Below are positions 44,318-54,746 of a stretch of DNA of 64,000 nt, piece after piece. Position numbers and translations under genes: made by a program. How positions within the stretch are numbered: position 1 is the first letter of the stretch; each line of letters opens with the position of its first letter. Under the pieces are notes generated by a model, which had not been told where the DNA came from, ran no database searches, and saw only the letters and a program-made list of their open reading frames with translations. The stretch lies in the NCBI RefSeq assembly GCF_001695575.1, contig NZ_LUAX01000005.1, positions 100,576 through 164,575 of the forward strand, read 5' to 3'. The stretch comes from Vibrio europaeus (GTDB lineage: Bacteria > Pseudomonadota > Gammaproteobacteria > Enterobacterales > Vibrionaceae).

Positions 44318-44875
44318 GTGAGCGTTTTAGCTATTTCTATCACTACCGTTGCCTTGGCGGAGATCGGTGATAAAACCCAACTTTTGTCCCTGCTTTTAGC
44401 CAGTCGATACCGCAAACCTATACCGATCATCGCCGCTATATTTTTAGCAACATTGGCGAACCATGCCCTTGCTGCATGGCTTGGTGTTGTTGTGGCCGAT
44501 TACCTCTCTCCAGATATTTTGAAGTGGGTGCTGGTGGTGAGCTTTTTAGTGATGGCTGGTTGGGTACTGATCCCTGACAAACTTGATGACGATGAACAAA
44601 TTTCTAGTCGAGGGCCGTTTGTCGCGAGCTTCATTGCCTTTTTTATCGCTGAAGTTGGAGATAAAACTCAAATCGCAACGTCGATTCTTGGTGCGCAGTA
44701 TCCAGATGCGCTGACATGGGTCATTCTGGGTACGACGATTGGTATGTTACTGGCCAACGTCCCTGTGGTTCTGATTGGCAAACTATCTGCTGATAAGATG
44801 CCGTTAGACTTGATTCGCAAGATCACTGCTTTACTGTTTATTGCTCTGGCGACCGCGGCAGCCGTATTTCAATAA
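44318..44875 (+). CDS. mneA: Manganese exporter MneA (UPF0016/GDT1 family)
   Basis: 185 residues from a GTG start (GTG AGC GTT TTA); a longer reading would run into the riboswitch. Two copies of the family motif E-x-G-D-K-T occur: EIGDKT (15-20) and EVGDKT (112-117), each in a membrane helix, with about six helices in all. The family exports Mn2+ (or Ca2+ in eukaryotes); Vibrio cholerae MneA is a manganese exporter. The Mn riboswitch upstream fits this exactly. Confidence 0.92.
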   Translation: MSVLAISITTVALAEIGDKTQLLSLLLASRYRKPIPIIAAIFLATLANHALAAWLGVVVADYLSPDILKWVLVVSFLVMAGWVLIPDKLDDDEQISSRGPFVASFIAFFIAEVGDKTQIATSILGAQYPDALTWVILGTTIGMLLANVPVVLIGKLSADKMPLDLIRKITALLFIALATAAAVFQ

Positions 44876-45031
44876 CATCGGCTAAGTTGGTGTTAAATAT
44901 CATTAACTAGCAGTGAAAAGATCCACTTCAAACTCTAAGTTTATTTCATTCTGAGTCGTGATCGCTGACATATAAGTGTCATACTTGTCATGGTACTTTA
45001 ACCATGTGAATGATAGCGAGAGGGCAAAGTT

Positions 45032-45292
45032 ATGCTTACACGTTATACGGGGATGACACCTAAAAGTCAGAGTTATTTGTTCACCTTTGGTCTAGCGCTG
45101 TGTTTGCTAGCAATGGTACTGACCGATATGTGGCTACCGATTGTGGCTGGTTCGTTTATATTAACTGGTTTGACTGTTGAAGCTTGGGTTCGAGCTGAAC
45201 ATATTATCCCGATGCATGAAGAGATGCGCGCGATGAGAAAGCAGATAAGTAAACTTCAGTCAGAAGTCCGCACTCTAGAATACGATGAATAA
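45032..45292 (+). CDS. Small two-helix membrane protein, function unknown
   Basis: 86 residues. Two hydrophobic segments (SYLFTFGLALCLLAMVLTDM and WLPIVAGSFILTGLTVEAWV) are followed by a charged helix MHEEMRAMRKQISKLQSEVRTLEYDE that looks like a short coiled coil facing the cytosol. A GAGAGGGC site lies before the ATG. I do not recognise a family. It is alone between mneA and tusA, followed by a shared terminator. Confidence 0.75.
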   Translation: MLTRYTGMTPKSQSYLFTFGLALCLLAMVLTDMWLPIVAGSFILTGLTVEAWVRAEHIIPMHEEMRAMRKQISKLQSEVRTLEYDE

Positions 45293-45295
45293 AAC

Positions 45296-45325
45296 AACGG
45301 CAGCCTTTGTGGCTGCCGTTTTCTT
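45296..45325. terminator. Bidirectional terminator between the 86-aa gene and tusA
   Basis: AACGGCAGCC-tttgt-GGCTGCCGTT forms a 10-bp stem with T-runs on both sides (AATAAAACAA upstream, TTCTTTTC downstream). Confidence 0.88.
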
Positions 45326-45339
45326 TTCTGTTGTGGCGT

Positions 45340-45588
45340 TTAAGCCATTCCTTTCTTGATCAGATACTGATAAGGCAGTTGCTCGGTTTGCGAACCAATC
45401 AATTGGTGGTCCATAAAGCGGCAGAAACTTGGAATGTCGCGAGTTGTTGATGGGTCATCCGCCTTCACTAGCAGTACTTCACCATCTTGCATGGTTCTAA
45501 TTGTCTTCCTGACCATCATCACTGGCTCTGGGCAGCGTAATCCTTGTGCCTCTAATGTCTTGGTTGCCTGTTCTGGATTGAATGTCAT
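45340..45588 (-). CDS. tusA: Sulfurtransferase TusA
   Basis: 82 residues with the catalytic cysteine C19 in [20 protein letters not shown]. TusA accepts sulfur from IscS and passes it to TusBCD for 2-thiouridine at tRNA position 34, and serves other sulfur relays. Its size and motif are standard (E. coli 81 aa). Confidence 0.95.
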   Translation of the reverse strand: MTFNPEQATKTLEAQGLRCPEPVMMVRKTIRTMQDGEVLLVKADDPSTTRDIPSFCRFMDHQLIGSQTEQLPYQYLIKKGMA

Positions 45589-45723
45589 GGTCGTATCTTT
45601 GGTTACTCAATTTGGCCTAGATGATACTAGTGAAGAAAAAATATTCAATAACCCCTTGGCAAAGCGATCATTTTGTTTTAACTTAGTTAACAAGTTGGTA
45701 ACATTTAAAACAGGAGAGCAAGT

Positions 45724-45918
45724 ATGTTGACAGCTTTAGATCGTCTAACCATCTATTCAGTGCTGTGTTTTATCTCTTTTTGCGCACTTGTTTTACGTTC
45801 ACCAGCAGAATCGTCGTCGTTTATGCCTTTGCTCGGCATGGGTGCGACGGTGGTAGGGATTTGGCTTGAGATGCATCGCTGGTCGAGCGCATCTGAAGAA
45901 CAAGAAAACGAATTGTAG
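45724..45918 (+). CDS. Small membrane protein, function unknown
   Basis: 64 residues with two hydrophobic stretches (LTIYSVLCFISFCALVLR and SSFMPLLGMGATVVGIWLEM) and an acidic tail. AGGAGAGC lies 6 bp before the ATG and a strong terminator follows the gene, so it is probably real. No family recognised. Confidence 0.7.
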   Translation: MLTALDRLTIYSVLCFISFCALVLRSPAESSSFMPLLGMGATVVGIWLEMHRWSSASEEQENEL

Positions 45919-45993
45919 CACTTCCAACTACGTTTCGTTTTTTATCACTACGCTCAACTACATTCCGACACTATCCCCAGTTTTCTTGGGCTT

Positions 45994-46019
45994 CCCCGCT
46001 GAAAAGCGGGATTTTTTTT
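45994..46019 (+). terminator. Terminator after the 64-aa gene
   Basis: CCCGCT-GAAA-AGCGGG forms a short stem with a stable tetraloop, followed by ATTTTTTTT. Confidence 0.85.
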
Positions 46020-46071
46020 GCCTGAAAAAGGTACAATACGCCAATACCCATCTAAAGTACGTGGATTAAGC

Positions 46072-47013
46072 GTGGAATTAGAAGATATTTATCGTCGAGA
46101 TCTTAACCTGTTAGTCGCACTGCGCGTGCTGATAGAAGAGTGCAGTGTGAGCAAAGCGGCGAATCGCCTTAATCTTAGTCAATCCGCGATGAGTCGTGTT
46201 TTGGGACGCCTACGCGATATGCTTGGCGACCCTTTGTTCACCCGCCAAGGTCAACATCTGATTCCAACAGAAAAGGCACTCGAAATTGATCGCTGTTTAG
46301 GTGAGCCGCTAGAATCCCTGCGTCAGTTATTGTCACCAATTGAGTTTGAACCAAGCAGCTGCGATCAAACGTTTAATATCGCCACGACGGACTACGCAAT
46401 GCAAACTATCTTGCCGTTTGCTTTGCCACGTATTTATCAAGAAGCGCCAAATGTGTCGTTTAACTTTTTACCACTTCAGCATGATAGATTGGCTGATCAG
46501 CTTACCTATGAAGGTGCAGATCTAGCGATCTGCCGCCCAATTGGCCCTGTAGAGCCATTGCGTAGCGAAATTTTGGGTCGGGTTGGGGTGTTGTGCCTAC
46601 TATCGAAGCAGCATCCATTGGCAGACAAAGAGCTCAGCCTGCAGGATTATCTCAACTACCCACATGCGATGATCGCTATCAGTGATGGTGTTAAGGCTTT
46701 GATTGAAGGGGCATTAGTTGACCAACCTAAGCGCAAGATGGTGCTGCGTGCATACCATCTAGAGGCAGCGTTGGCGATTGTCGATACCATGCCACTGATT
46801 ATTACGGTTCCGGCGGACTTGGCTTATTTGGTGGCCGAACGCTATGACCTAGTTATCAAGCCATTGCCATTTCAGTTTACTCCGTTCGACTATTCGATGA
46901 TTTGGCACCCACGCTGTGAGCATTCGCCTGCTCAGGAGTGGTTGCGCGGAATTGTAAAGGAAGAGTGCAGTCGCTTGATTGCCAAGCGCATTGAAGATAT
47001 TGGTTTGGACTAA
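46072..47013 (+). CDS. LysR-family transcriptional regulator
   Basis: About 313 residues from a GTG at 46072 (GTG GAA TTA GAA GAT), where homology to LysR N-termini starts. Helix-turn-helix: SVSKAANRLNLSQSAMSRVLGRLRDMLGDPLF. The C-terminal co-inducer domain resembles the LeuO/NodD-like branch. It is convergent with acuI, separated by a terminator. The regulated genes are not evident. Confidence 0.85.
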   Translation: MELEDIYRRDLNLLVALRVLIEECSVSKAANRLNLSQSAMSRVLGRLRDMLGDPLFTRQGQHLIPTEKALEIDRCLGEPLESLRQLLSPIEFEPSSCDQTFNIATTDYAMQTILPFALPRIYQEAPNVSFNFLPLQHDRLADQLTYEGADLAICRPIGPVEPLRSEILGRVGVLCLLSKQHPLADKELSLQDYLNYPHAMIAISDGVKALIEGALVDQPKRKMVLRAYHLEAALAIVDTMPLIITVPADLAYLVAERYDLVIKPLPFQFTPFDYSMIWHPRCEHSPAQEWLRGIVKEECSRLIAKRIEDIGLD

Positions 47014-47027
47014 ATCGTTTCAATAAC

Positions 47028-47060
47028 AAAAGAGCCAGCATTACAGGTGCTGGCTCTTTT
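47028..47060. terminator. Bidirectional terminator between the LysR gene and acuI
   Basis: AAAAGAGCCAGCA and TGCTGGCTCTTTT form a 13-bp stem with a 7-nt loop; A and T tracts are at both ends. Confidence 0.9.
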
Positions 47061-47077
47061 GTATCTAATTGCAGCTG

Positions 47078-48058
47078 TTATAGCTTAATCACAACACGAC
47101 CTGTTACTTGGCCGTTAGTGATGTCTTCCGCGTATTTTGGTGCTTCAGCCAATTCCACTTCAGTACAAGCTTGCTCAAAGTAGCTATCTGGAAGTAGTTC
47201 TACCAGTTTCTCCCACGCTGTGATGCGTTTTTCGGTCGGGCAAGAGACTGAATCAATACCTTGTAGGCGAACGTTACGCAGAATGAAAGGCATCACTGTG
47301 GTTAGTAGGTCAAAACCACCTGCTAGACCACACGCTGCTACCGCGCTGTTGTAATCCATTTGAGCCAGTACTTTTGCCAGTACTTTACTGCCTACAGTAT
47401 CAACTGCGCCTGCCCACACTTGCTTTTCAAGTGGGCGTGCTGGCTCTTCAAACTCGGCACGGTCGATAATGCGGCTTGCACCTAGTTTCTCAAGTAATGG
47501 GCCATTTTGCTCAACACGACCTGTTACCGCTGCCACTTTGTAACCTAGCTGTGCCAATAGCGTTACTGCTACTGAGCCAACACCGCCACTTGCGCCAGTA
47601 ACAAGAATTTCGCCGTCTTCAGGCTTAATTCCAGCATCAAGCAGAGCTTGGACACATAGCATTCCTGTGAAGCCAGCCGTACCGACCATCATGGCTTTCT
47701 TGCTGTCTAGCCCTGTTGGTAACGGAACGAGCCAGTCTGCTTTCAGGCGTGCGCGCTGAGCCATACCCCCCCAGTGGTTTTCACCGACGCCCCAACCTGT
47801 CAGTACCACTTTGTCACCTGCTTGGTAGCGGTCATCGTCTGAGTTCACTACAGTACCAGCTAAGTCAATGCCTGGAACCATAGGGAAATTACGGATGATT
47901 TTGCCTTTCCCTGTGATTGCTAAACCGTCTTTATAGTTTAGTGATGAGTAATCAACATCAATCAGTACGTCGCCTTCTGGCAGTTGCGCTTCGTCGATCT
48001 GCTCGATAGAAGCAATAGTACGTTTTTCTTCTTGGTTTAGAATCAGTGCGTTGAACAT
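47078..48058 (-). CDS. acuI: Acrylyl-CoA reductase AcuI (YhdH family)
   Basis: 326 residues starting MFNALILNQEEKRTIASIEQ behind a GGAG site; a further 54 upstream codons are in frame but do not fit the family. Zinc-free medium-chain dehydrogenase with the NADPH loop VTGASGGVGSVAVTLLAQLG and the conserved GWGVGENHWGGMAQ. In marine bacteria it detoxifies acryloyl-CoA, for example from DMSP degradation; E. coli YhdH does the same reaction. Confidence 0.93.
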   Translation of the reverse strand: MFNALILNQEEKRTIASIEQIDEAQLPEGDVLIDVDYSSLNYKDGLAITGKGKIIRNFPMVPGIDLAGTVVNSDDDRYQAGDKVVLTGWGVGENHWGGMAQRARLKADWLVPLPTGLDSKKAMMVGTAGFTGMLCVQALLDAGIKPEDGEILVTGASGGVGSVAVTLLAQLGYKVAAVTGRVEQNGPLLEKLGASRIIDRAEFEEPARPLEKQVWAGAVDTVGSKVLAKVLAQMDYNSAVAACGLAGGFDLLTTVMPFILRNVRLQGIDSVSCPTEKRITAWEKLVELLPDSYFEQACTEVELAEAPKYAEDITNGQVTGRVVIKL

Positions 48059-48216
48059 AAGTGGTCTCCACAAAAAAGAGCAGCAATTTAAAAACTGGTT
48101 ATGAGTGTAGATCCAAATTAGATATGACAAAAATGAAACTTTAGCATTATATCTATGCGCATCACGCATTTTGACCAAAGTATAAGCAAGAGAGAGGTGT
48201 TGTGTGGTTATAAATG

Positions 48217-48252
48217 ACAAAAGCCCCTAATCGAGAGGATTAAGGGCTTAGG
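48217..48252 (-). terminator. Terminator of the ilv operon
   Basis: On the minus strand AAGCCCTTAATC-CTCTC-GATTAGGGGCTT forms a stem with one wobble, then TTTGTCATTT. It lies 6 bp after the ilvA stop. Confidence 0.8.
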
Positions 48253-48255
48253 TAT

Positions 48256-49803
48256 TTAAGAGAGGAAGAATTTGTACGACGGGTTGTCGGTTTCATCCTT
48301 ACACTGGTAACCCAGTTCGCGTAGGTGAGCAGAGAAGCGAGATAAATCGGATTCATCTAACTCAAAGCCACACAGAACGCGGCCATAGTCAGCACCATGA
48401 TTACGATAATTGAACAAGCTGATATTCCAGTGTGTTCCCAGTGTGCTCAAAAACTTCAATAGTGCACCAGGGTATTCTGGAAACTCAAAGCTATATAAAC
48501 GTTCTTTAAGTGGTTTAGAAGGTTTACCACCAATCATATAGCGTACGTGCAGCTTAGCCATTTCGTCGTCAGAAAGGTCGACCACAGGGTAGCCACCATC
48601 ACGCAAGTCATGAATGATGTTATCCAGCTCTTCTTGTCCACCTTGCAGACGGACACCAACAAAGATATTGGCTAGTGCGTCATCGTTGTAACGGTAGTTA
48701 AACTCAGTCACGGCACGGCCGCCAATCAAGTTACAGAACTCGAAGAACGCACCTTGACGCTCTGGGATGGTTACCGCCAGTAGACCTTCACGTTTCTCAC
48801 CCAGTTCACAGCGCTCAGAGACATAACGTAGACCGTGGAAGTTAGTGTTGGCACCAGAAAGAACCGTTCCTAGGTTTTTATCCTGCAGCCCGTTTTGCTC
48901 GGCAAATTTCTTCAAACCTGCTAAAGCCACAGCGCCGGAAGGTTCGGCAATCGCACGTGTGTCTTCAAAGATGTCTTTCACAGCCGCGCAGATTTCATCA
49001 CTTGAGACTGAGATATGCCCATCAATGTACTTCTGACAAAGGCGGAAAGTCTCTTCACCAATGCGTTTTACGGCGACACCATCAGCAAACATGCTCACTT
49101 GATCGAGAACGACTGGCTCACCAGCATCTAACGCTGCCTTTAGGCAAGCGGAGTCTTCTGGCTCAACCGCAATCACCTTGATTTCAGGCATCAGCTGTTT
49201 AACCAGTACAGCAACACCTGCCGCGAGACCACCACCACCAACGGGAACGAAGATGTAGTCGAGGTGACCATTTTGCTGCAACATCTCCATACCTATGGTG
49301 CCTTGACCAGCAATCACCAGTGGATGATCGAATGGTGGCACAAAGGTATAACCGTTTTCTAGAGATAAGCGCTCTGCCTCGGCTTTGGCCTCGTCAAAAT
49401 TGTTACCGTGCAATAAAACGTTGCCACCAAAACCACGTACCGCTTCGACTTTGATGTCTGGTGTGGTTTTCGGCATCACGATAGTGGTCTTGATGCCCAG
49501 TTTAGTGCCTGAAAGTGCCATACCCTGAGCATGGTTACCCGCAGAGGCCGCAATAACCCCCGCTGCTTTTTGCTCTTCACTAAGGCTTGCAACCATGTTG
49601 TAAGCACCGCGCAACTTAAACGAATGAACCGGTTGGCGGTCTTCACGTTTGATTTGCACGTTATTACCAATACGCGCAGCAAGGCGAGGCATTTCCTGAA
49701 GTGGCGTTACTGTGGCCACTTCATAGACAGGAGCTCTTAAGATCTGGCGCAGGTAATCTGCGCCAGTTTGAGGTTCTTGCCCTGAAAGTATTGAGTCACT
49801 CAT
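48256..49803 (-). CDS. ilvA: Threonine ammonia-lyase, biosynthetic IlvA
   Basis: 515 residues. The PLP lysine is in PVHSFKLRGAYN, the phosphate-binding glycine loop is VGGGGLAAG, and two ACT-like domains at the C-terminus (from about 325) mark the isoleucine-regulated biosynthetic enzyme. It makes 2-oxobutyrate from threonine, the first step to isoleucine. Last gene of ilvGMEDA, 3 bp after ilvD. Confidence 0.97.
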   Translation of the reverse strand: MSDSILSGQEPQTGADYLRQILRAPVYEVATVTPLQEMPRLAARIGNNVQIKREDRQPVHSFKLRGAYNMVASLSEEQKAAGVIAASAGNHAQGMALSGTKLGIKTTIVMPKTTPDIKVEAVRGFGGNVLLHGNNFDEAKAEAERLSLENGYTFVPPFDHPLVIAGQGTIGMEMLQQNGHLDYIFVPVGGGGLAAGVAVLVKQLMPEIKVIAVEPEDSACLKAALDAGEPVVLDQVSMFADGVAVKRIGEETFRLCQKYIDGHISVSSDEICAAVKDIFEDTRAIAEPSGAVALAGLKKFAEQNGLQDKNLGTVLSGANTNFHGLRYVSERCELGEKREGLLAVTIPERQGAFFEFCNLIGGRAVTEFNYRYNDDALANIFVGVRLQGGQEELDNIIHDLRDGGYPVVDLSDDEMAKLHVRYMIGGKPSKPLKERLYSFEFPEYPGALLKFLSTLGTHWNISLFNYRNHGADYGRVLCGFELDESDLSRFSAHLRELGYQCKDETDNPSYKFFLS

Positions 49804-49806
49804 AAG

Positions 49807-51648
49807 CTAGTCCTCTAGCTTAGATTTATCTCGTACTGCACCTTTGTCAGCACTGGTCGCCATACTTGCGTACGCTTTTAGTGCAAATGAAACTTCACGT
49901 TGACGGTCGACTGGTTTCCAGCCTAACTCATCTTGTTTTGCACGGCGCTCAGCAAGTTCCTGTTCTGAAACTTGTAAAGAAATTGAACGGTTTGGAATAT
50001 CAATAGCGATCATATCGCCTTGTTTCACTAAGCCGATTGCACCGCCGTTAGCTGCTTCTGGAGATGCGTGCCCGATAGACAAACCAGATGTACCGCCAGA
50101 GAAGCGACCATCCGTTAGTAGAGCACACTCTTTACCTAATCCCATTGATTTGAGGTAAGTGGTTGGGTAGAGCATCTCTTGCATGCCCGGACCACCCTTA
50201 GGACCTTCGTAACGGATAACAACCACATTGCCTGCTTTCACTTTGCCGCCTAGGATGCCTTCAACCGCATCTTCTTGGCTTTCAAACACTACCGCAGGGC
50301 CAGTGAATTTATGAATGCTCTCATCCACACCGGCGGTCTTAACGATACAGCCATCTAATGCGATGTTGCCAGAAAGAACGGCCAGGCCACCCTCTTGGCT
50401 AAAGGCGTTGTCTTTGGTGCGGATACAACCTTCAGCGCGGTCATCATCAAGGCGATCCCAACGACAATCCTGAGAGAATGCCTGAGTGGTACGAATACCT
50501 GCAGGACCTGCGCGGAAGAACTTCAATACTTCTTCATCTTCAGTTTGGATGATGTCGTATTTGGCGAGCTGCTCTTTCATTGACAGACCAAGAACGGTGC
50601 GAGCTTGATTGTGTAGCAGACCAGCGCGGTCAAGTTCACCAAGAATCGCCATTACACCACCCGCGCGGTGTACGTCTTCCATATGATACTTCTGCGTTGA
50701 TGGCGCTACTTTACATAGGTGTGGAACCTGACGAGATAGACGATCGATATCTTCCATATCGAAATCCACTTCACCTTCTTGTGATGCTGCTAGCAGGTGC
50801 AGAATAGTGTTGGTTGAACCACCCATTGCAATATCAAGTGCCATTGCGTTTTCAAACGCATCAAAGGTCGCGATGTTGCGCGGTAGTGCAGATTCGTCAT
50901 CTTGCTCGTAGTAACGACGCGTCAGTTCAACAATGCGACGGCCCGCATTAAGGAAGAGCTGTTCACGGTCAGCGTGAGTAGCTAGCATTGAGCCGTTACC
51001 AGGCTGAGAAAGACCTAGCGCCTCGGTGAGACAGTTCATTGAGTTAGCAGTAAACATACCTGAACATGAACCACATGTCGGACATGCACTACGTTCGATC
51101 TGCTCACTCTGCTCGTCTGACACTTTCGGGTCAGCGCCTTGGATCATCGCGTCAACCAAGTCTAGCTTGATGATCTGATCAGAAAGCTTGGTTTTACCCG
51201 CTTCCATTGGACCGCCAGAAACAAAGATAACCGGGATATTGAGGCGCATTGACGCCATTAGCATCCCCGGGGTTATTTTGTCACAGTTTGAGATACATAC
51301 CATGGCATCAGCACAGTGTGCATTGACCATGTACTCAACCGAGTCGGCAATCAGCTCACGTGATGGTAGCGAATAAAGCATACCGCCGTGGCCCATTGCG
51401 ATACCATCGTCGACAGCAATGGTGTTGAATTCTTTGGCGATACCGCCCGCTTTTTCAATCTCACGTGCTACCAACTGACCCATGTCTTTTAAGTGCACGT
51501 GGCCCGGTACAAACTGGGTAAACGAGTTTACTACCGCGATGATAGGTTTACCGAAATCTTCGTCTTTAACGCCGGTAGCACGCCATAAGGCACGCGCACC
51601 GGCCATATTGCGTCCGTGTGTTGTGGTTGCTGATCTATATTTTGGCAT
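49807..51648 (-). CDS. ilvD: Dihydroxy-acid dehydratase IlvD
   Basis: 613 residues. The iron-sulfur cluster cysteines are in NCDKITPGM and [19 protein letters not shown]. It makes the 2-oxo acids leading to valine and isoleucine. The length is close to E. coli IlvD (616). Located between ilvE and ilvA in the usual order. Confidence 0.97.
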   Translation of the reverse strand: MPKYRSATTTHGRNMAGARALWRATGVKDEDFGKPIIAVVNSFTQFVPGHVHLKDMGQLVAREIEKAGGIAKEFNTIAVDDGIAMGHGGMLYSLPSRELIADSVEYMVNAHCADAMVCISNCDKITPGMLMASMRLNIPVIFVSGGPMEAGKTKLSDQIIKLDLVDAMIQGADPKVSDEQSEQIERSACPTCGSCSGMFTANSMNCLTEALGLSQPGNGSMLATHADREQLFLNAGRRIVELTRRYYEQDDESALPRNIATFDAFENAMALDIAMGGSTNTILHLLAASQEGEVDFDMEDIDRLSRQVPHLCKVAPSTQKYHMEDVHRAGGVMAILGELDRAGLLHNQARTVLGLSMKEQLAKYDIIQTEDEEVLKFFRAGPAGIRTTQAFSQDCRWDRLDDDRAEGCIRTKDNAFSQEGGLAVLSGNIALDGCIVKTAGVDESIHKFTGPAVVFESQEDAVEGILGGKVKAGNVVVIRYEGPKGGPGMQEMLYPTTYLKSMGLGKECALLTDGRFSGGTSGLSIGHASPEAANGGAIGLVKQGDMIAIDIPNRSISLQVSEQELAERRAKQDELGWKPVDRQREVSFALKAYASMATSADKGAVRDKSKLED

Positions 51649-51678
51649 TGTGTTACTTCCTATATTTGCCGGTGCTTA

Positions 51679-52626
51679 TTAAGCTTTGTCTGCGTCTTGT
51701 GGGTAAACGTAATCTAGCCAACCCCATTTATCTTCTGTGGTGCCATTAAATAGGCCGAAGTAAGCTTCTTGGAGCTCTTTGGTGATTGGACCACGTTTAC
51801 CGCTGCCGACTTCAATCTTATCGATAGTTGCAACAGGAACGACCTCTGCTGCAGTACCTGTCATAAAGACTTCGTCTGCTAGGTAAAGCGCTTCACGCGC
51901 AATGTTTGCTTCACGCACTTCATAACCGCGATCACGAGCGATAGTCATAATTGAATCACGCGTGATACCCGGCAGGATTGCACTGGTTGCTGGTGGAGTG
52001 GTGATAACACCATCTTTAATGACGAAGATATTTTCACCTGCACCTTCTGAGAGGTAACCATCAACACTGAGTGCGATACCTTCATCGTAGCCGTGACGGC
52101 GTGCTTCACCACCAACAAGTAGTGAAGATAGGTAGTTACCACCGGCTTTTGCGGCAGTAGGAATCGTGTTTGGCGCTGCACGGTTCCAACTAGAGATCAT
52201 CGCATCAACGCCTTTCTCTAGGGCTTCTTCACCTAGGTAAGAGCCCCAAGGGAAAGCCGCAATGATCAGTTCCATTTCAGTGCCTACTGGTGGGCATACA
52301 CCTAGACCTACGTTGCCGACGAAACCTAGTGGGCGAATGTAGGCACTATCGAGTTTGTTTTGACGTAGCGTTTCGCGCGTCGCTTCCATGATCTCTTCAA
52401 CGGTGTACGGGATAGGGAAACGATAAATTTTTGCTGAGTCTTTAAGACGTTTTGCGTGCTCTGGATGACGGAAGACAACCGGTCCTTTTGGTGTGTTATA
52501 GCAGCGTACACCTTCAAATACAGAGGTTCCGTAGTGCATAGCGTGGGTCAAAACGTGCACGTTTGCCTCTGCCCAAGGAACCATTTCACCGTTAAACCAA
52601 ATGTAGTCTGCTGTTTTTGTAGCCAT
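51679..52626 (-). CDS. ilvE: Branched-chain amino-acid aminotransferase IlvE
   Basis: 315 residues starting MATKTADYIWFNGEMVPWAEANVHV behind AAGGAAG; seven upstream residues are in frame but overlap ilvM. Fold type IV PLP enzyme with family signature EGAGENIFVIKDGVITTPP. Performs the last step of Ile, Val and Leu synthesis. Confidence 0.97.
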   Translation of the reverse strand: MATKTADYIWFNGEMVPWAEANVHVLTHAMHYGTSVFEGVRCYNTPKGPVVFRHPEHAKRLKDSAKIYRFPIPYTVEEIMEATRETLRQNKLDSAYIRPLGFVGNVGLGVCPPVGTEMELIIAAFPWGSYLGEEALEKGVDAMISSWNRAAPNTIPTAAKAGGNYLSSLLVGGEARRHGYDEGIALSVDGYLSEGAGENIFVIKDGVITTPPATSAILPGITRDSIMTIARDRGYEVREANIAREALYLADEVFMTGTAAEVVPVATIDKIEVGSGKRGPITKELQEAYFGLFNGTTEDKWGWLDYVYPQDADKA

Positions 52627-52637
52627 TATTGTCTTCC

Positions 52638-52922
52638 TTATGCACAAATCTTTTGTTGTAGGTTGTTATTCGGGAGTTCGTCACTCGCAATTGTAGTGAC
52701 TTCAACAGTGCGTACGTCCCAAAGCTTCTCGATTTGATTGGTGAGAAATGATATTGGGCGATCGCTGTCAACGATGATTTCAACGCTGGCGACTTTGCTC
52801 TCGTGGTTTTGTGTTCCGGCCACTTGCCTAACAATAAAACCACGGTGGCGTACCACGCGAAGAACACGTTCTAACAGTACTGGTTTATCATCTGCTTTGA
52901 TGTCAATTAGATATCTTTCCAT
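52638..52922 (-). CDS. ilvM: Acetolactate synthase II small subunit IlvM
   Basis: 94 residues from MERYLIDIKADDKPVLLERVLRVVRHRGF, an ACT-type regulatory subunit. It starts 1 bp after the ilvG stop behind a GGAG site that lies in the end of ilvG, so it is translationally coupled. Confidence 0.94.
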   Translation of the reverse strand: MERYLIDIKADDKPVLLERVLRVVRHRGFIVRQVAGTQNHESKVASVEIIVDSDRPISFLTNQIEKLWDVRTVEVTTIASDELPNNNLQQKICA

Positions 52923-52923
52923 G

Positions 52924-54570
52924 TTAGGTGTTCTCCAGCATGTCGTTGTTTGATGCACCTGGTGGTACAAGCGGCCATACGTTTTCTTCTTCGTCGATTA
53001 AAACATGAAGCAAGTATGAGGTTTTACTTTCTAGCATTTCTTTAAGAGCAGGCTCAACTTCTTCTTTTTTAGTGATCACCTTACCTGGAATATCAAAGGC
53101 TTTTGCTAGCATCACAAAGTCTGGGTTGTCATCAAGAATGGTTTCACTGTGGCGACCATCAAAGAACAGCGATTGCCATTGGCGAACCATGCCTAAACGC
53201 TGGTTATCGAGCAGAACGACTTTGACCGGAATTTGACGACGCTTCAGTGTGCCTAGCTCTTGGATGTTCATCATAAATGAGCCATCACCTGTGATAAGAA
53301 TAGACTGATCATCAGGTCGAGCAACCGCTGCCCCCATCGCTGCCGGAAGGCCAAAGCCCATAGTGCCTAGACCCGCGGATGTGATGAAGTTTTGTGGCTC
53401 GCGTGGTTGAATGTGTTGTGCTGCCCACATCTGGTGCTGGCCCACATCGGTAGAAATAATCGAAGTTTCCGGCATAAGATCAGATAGCTGCTTCAGTAAC
53501 CCTGGAGCATAGATAAGATCGCCCGGGTGGTCGTAGCGCCACTTGAAACCACTACGGAGACTTTCACTATGCTTAACCCAAGGTGTGATGTCTTGAGTCA
53601 GCTCTAATTGAGGCAGAACAGCAGGGATCTCACCACGTACTGGCGCATTAGCTTGGCGCAGTTTGTGAATCTCTGCGGCATCAATATCAATGTGAACCAC
53701 CTTAGCGTTTGGTGCAAAGGTATCGAGCTTGCCGGTAACTCGGTCATCAAAGCGGGCACCAACAGCAATTAAAAGGTCACACTCTTGTACGACTAGGTTG
53801 GCCGCTTTAGTACCGTGCATGCCGAGCATACCTAGATAGTGAGGATCATGACGCTCAATCGTACCTAGCCCTTTTAGGGTGCTGACAGAAGGCATAGGGT
53901 TTAAACGTAGGAACTCTCGTACCGAGTCCGTTGCGTGACCAAGCTGTGCACCACCACCGACGTAAAGTACCGGACGAGAGCTTTGAGAAAGCAGCTCTTG
54001 TGCTTGGCTAATAGCCTCTTGGCTTGCCACAGGCATCGCTGGTGGAGAAAAAGGAGGAAGAAGGTTTACAGGTGCTTGGCCTAGCTGAACATCTTTGGCG
54101 ATATCAACGATAACTGGGCCTGGTCGACCTGCTTTCGCCACTTCAAATGCTTCAGCGAGTGTTGGAGCCAGTTCATTGATATCTGTTACTAGGTAGCTGT
54201 GTTTAGTACAGGCCAGCGACATACCGATCACATCGATTTCTTGGAAGGCGTCAGTACCAATATGAGAGCTTGCAACCTGGCCTGTGATCGCAACCAGTGG
54301 AATAGAATCCATAAAGGCATCGGCGAGACCTGTGACTAGGTTGGTCGCACCTGGCCCTGATGTTGCCATACAGACAGCGACGTCTTGAGTTGAGCGAGCC
54401 ATACCAATTGCGGCCATCGCTGCACCTTGTTCATGTCGACAAAGGATATGTTCGACACCGCCATCATAGAGGGCATCGTAGATTGGCATGATGGCCCCGC
54501 CTGGGTAACCAAATACGGTTTTAATGCCTTGCTGCTTTAGGGCGGAAACGACTAACTCGGCACCTGTCAT
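52924..54570 (-). CDS. ilvG: Acetolactate synthase II large subunit IlvG
   Basis: 548 residues, full length, unlike the frameshifted ilvG of E. coli K-12. The catalytic glutamate is in [21 protein letters not shown] and the thiamine-diphosphate motif is [29 protein letters not shown]. It condenses pyruvate to acetolactate or, with oxobutyrate, to acetohydroxybutyrate. First enzyme gene of the operon. Confidence 0.97.
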   Translation of the reverse strand: MTGAELVVSALKQQGIKTVFGYPGGAIMPIYDALYDGGVEHILCRHEQGAAMAAIGMARSTQDVAVCMATSGPGATNLVTGLADAFMDSIPLVAITGQVASSHIGTDAFQEIDVIGMSLACTKHSYLVTDINELAPTLAEAFEVAKAGRPGPVIVDIAKDVQLGQAPVNLLPPFSPPAMPVASQEAISQAQELLSQSSRPVLYVGGGAQLGHATDSVREFLRLNPMPSVSTLKGLGTIERHDPHYLGMLGMHGTKAANLVVQECDLLIAVGARFDDRVTGKLDTFAPNAKVVHIDIDAAEIHKLRQANAPVRGEIPAVLPQLELTQDITPWVKHSESLRSGFKWRYDHPGDLIYAPGLLKQLSDLMPETSIISTDVGQHQMWAAQHIQPREPQNFITSAGLGTMGFGLPAAMGAAVARPDDQSILITGDGSFMMNIQELGTLKRRQIPVKVVLLDNQRLGMVRQWQSLFFDGRHSETILDDNPDFVMLAKAFDIPGKVITKKEEVEPALKEMLESKTSYLLHVLIDEEENVWPLVPPGASNNDMLENT

Positions 54571-54699
54571 TGTGAGCCCCCTTTACGCATTGTTTGATGT
54601 TGTGTTGTGTTGCACGTCATGTGCGCTCCCATTCTTCCTACGGCTCTTTTTTTTCTGAGCTTTAATTTATGTCTGCCAATTTTTCAGCGTACTAATTGT

Positions 54700-54738
54700 A
54701 AAAAACCCCCGGACTTTTCAGTGCGGGGGTTTTTTTTA
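54700..54738 (-). terminator. Attenuator terminator of the ilv operon
   Basis: On the minus strand CCCCCGCAC and GTCCGGGGG (one mismatch) form a strong stem followed by TTTTTTAC. It lies just after the ilvL leader peptide and before ilvG, the arrangement for attenuation by charged-tRNA supply. Confidence 0.92.
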
Positions 54739-54746
54739 ATCTGTGG

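Noticed and set aside
44224-44430. A 68-codon minus-strand frame over the start of mneA
   Set aside because: Antisense to the riboswitch expression platform and the MneA N-terminus.
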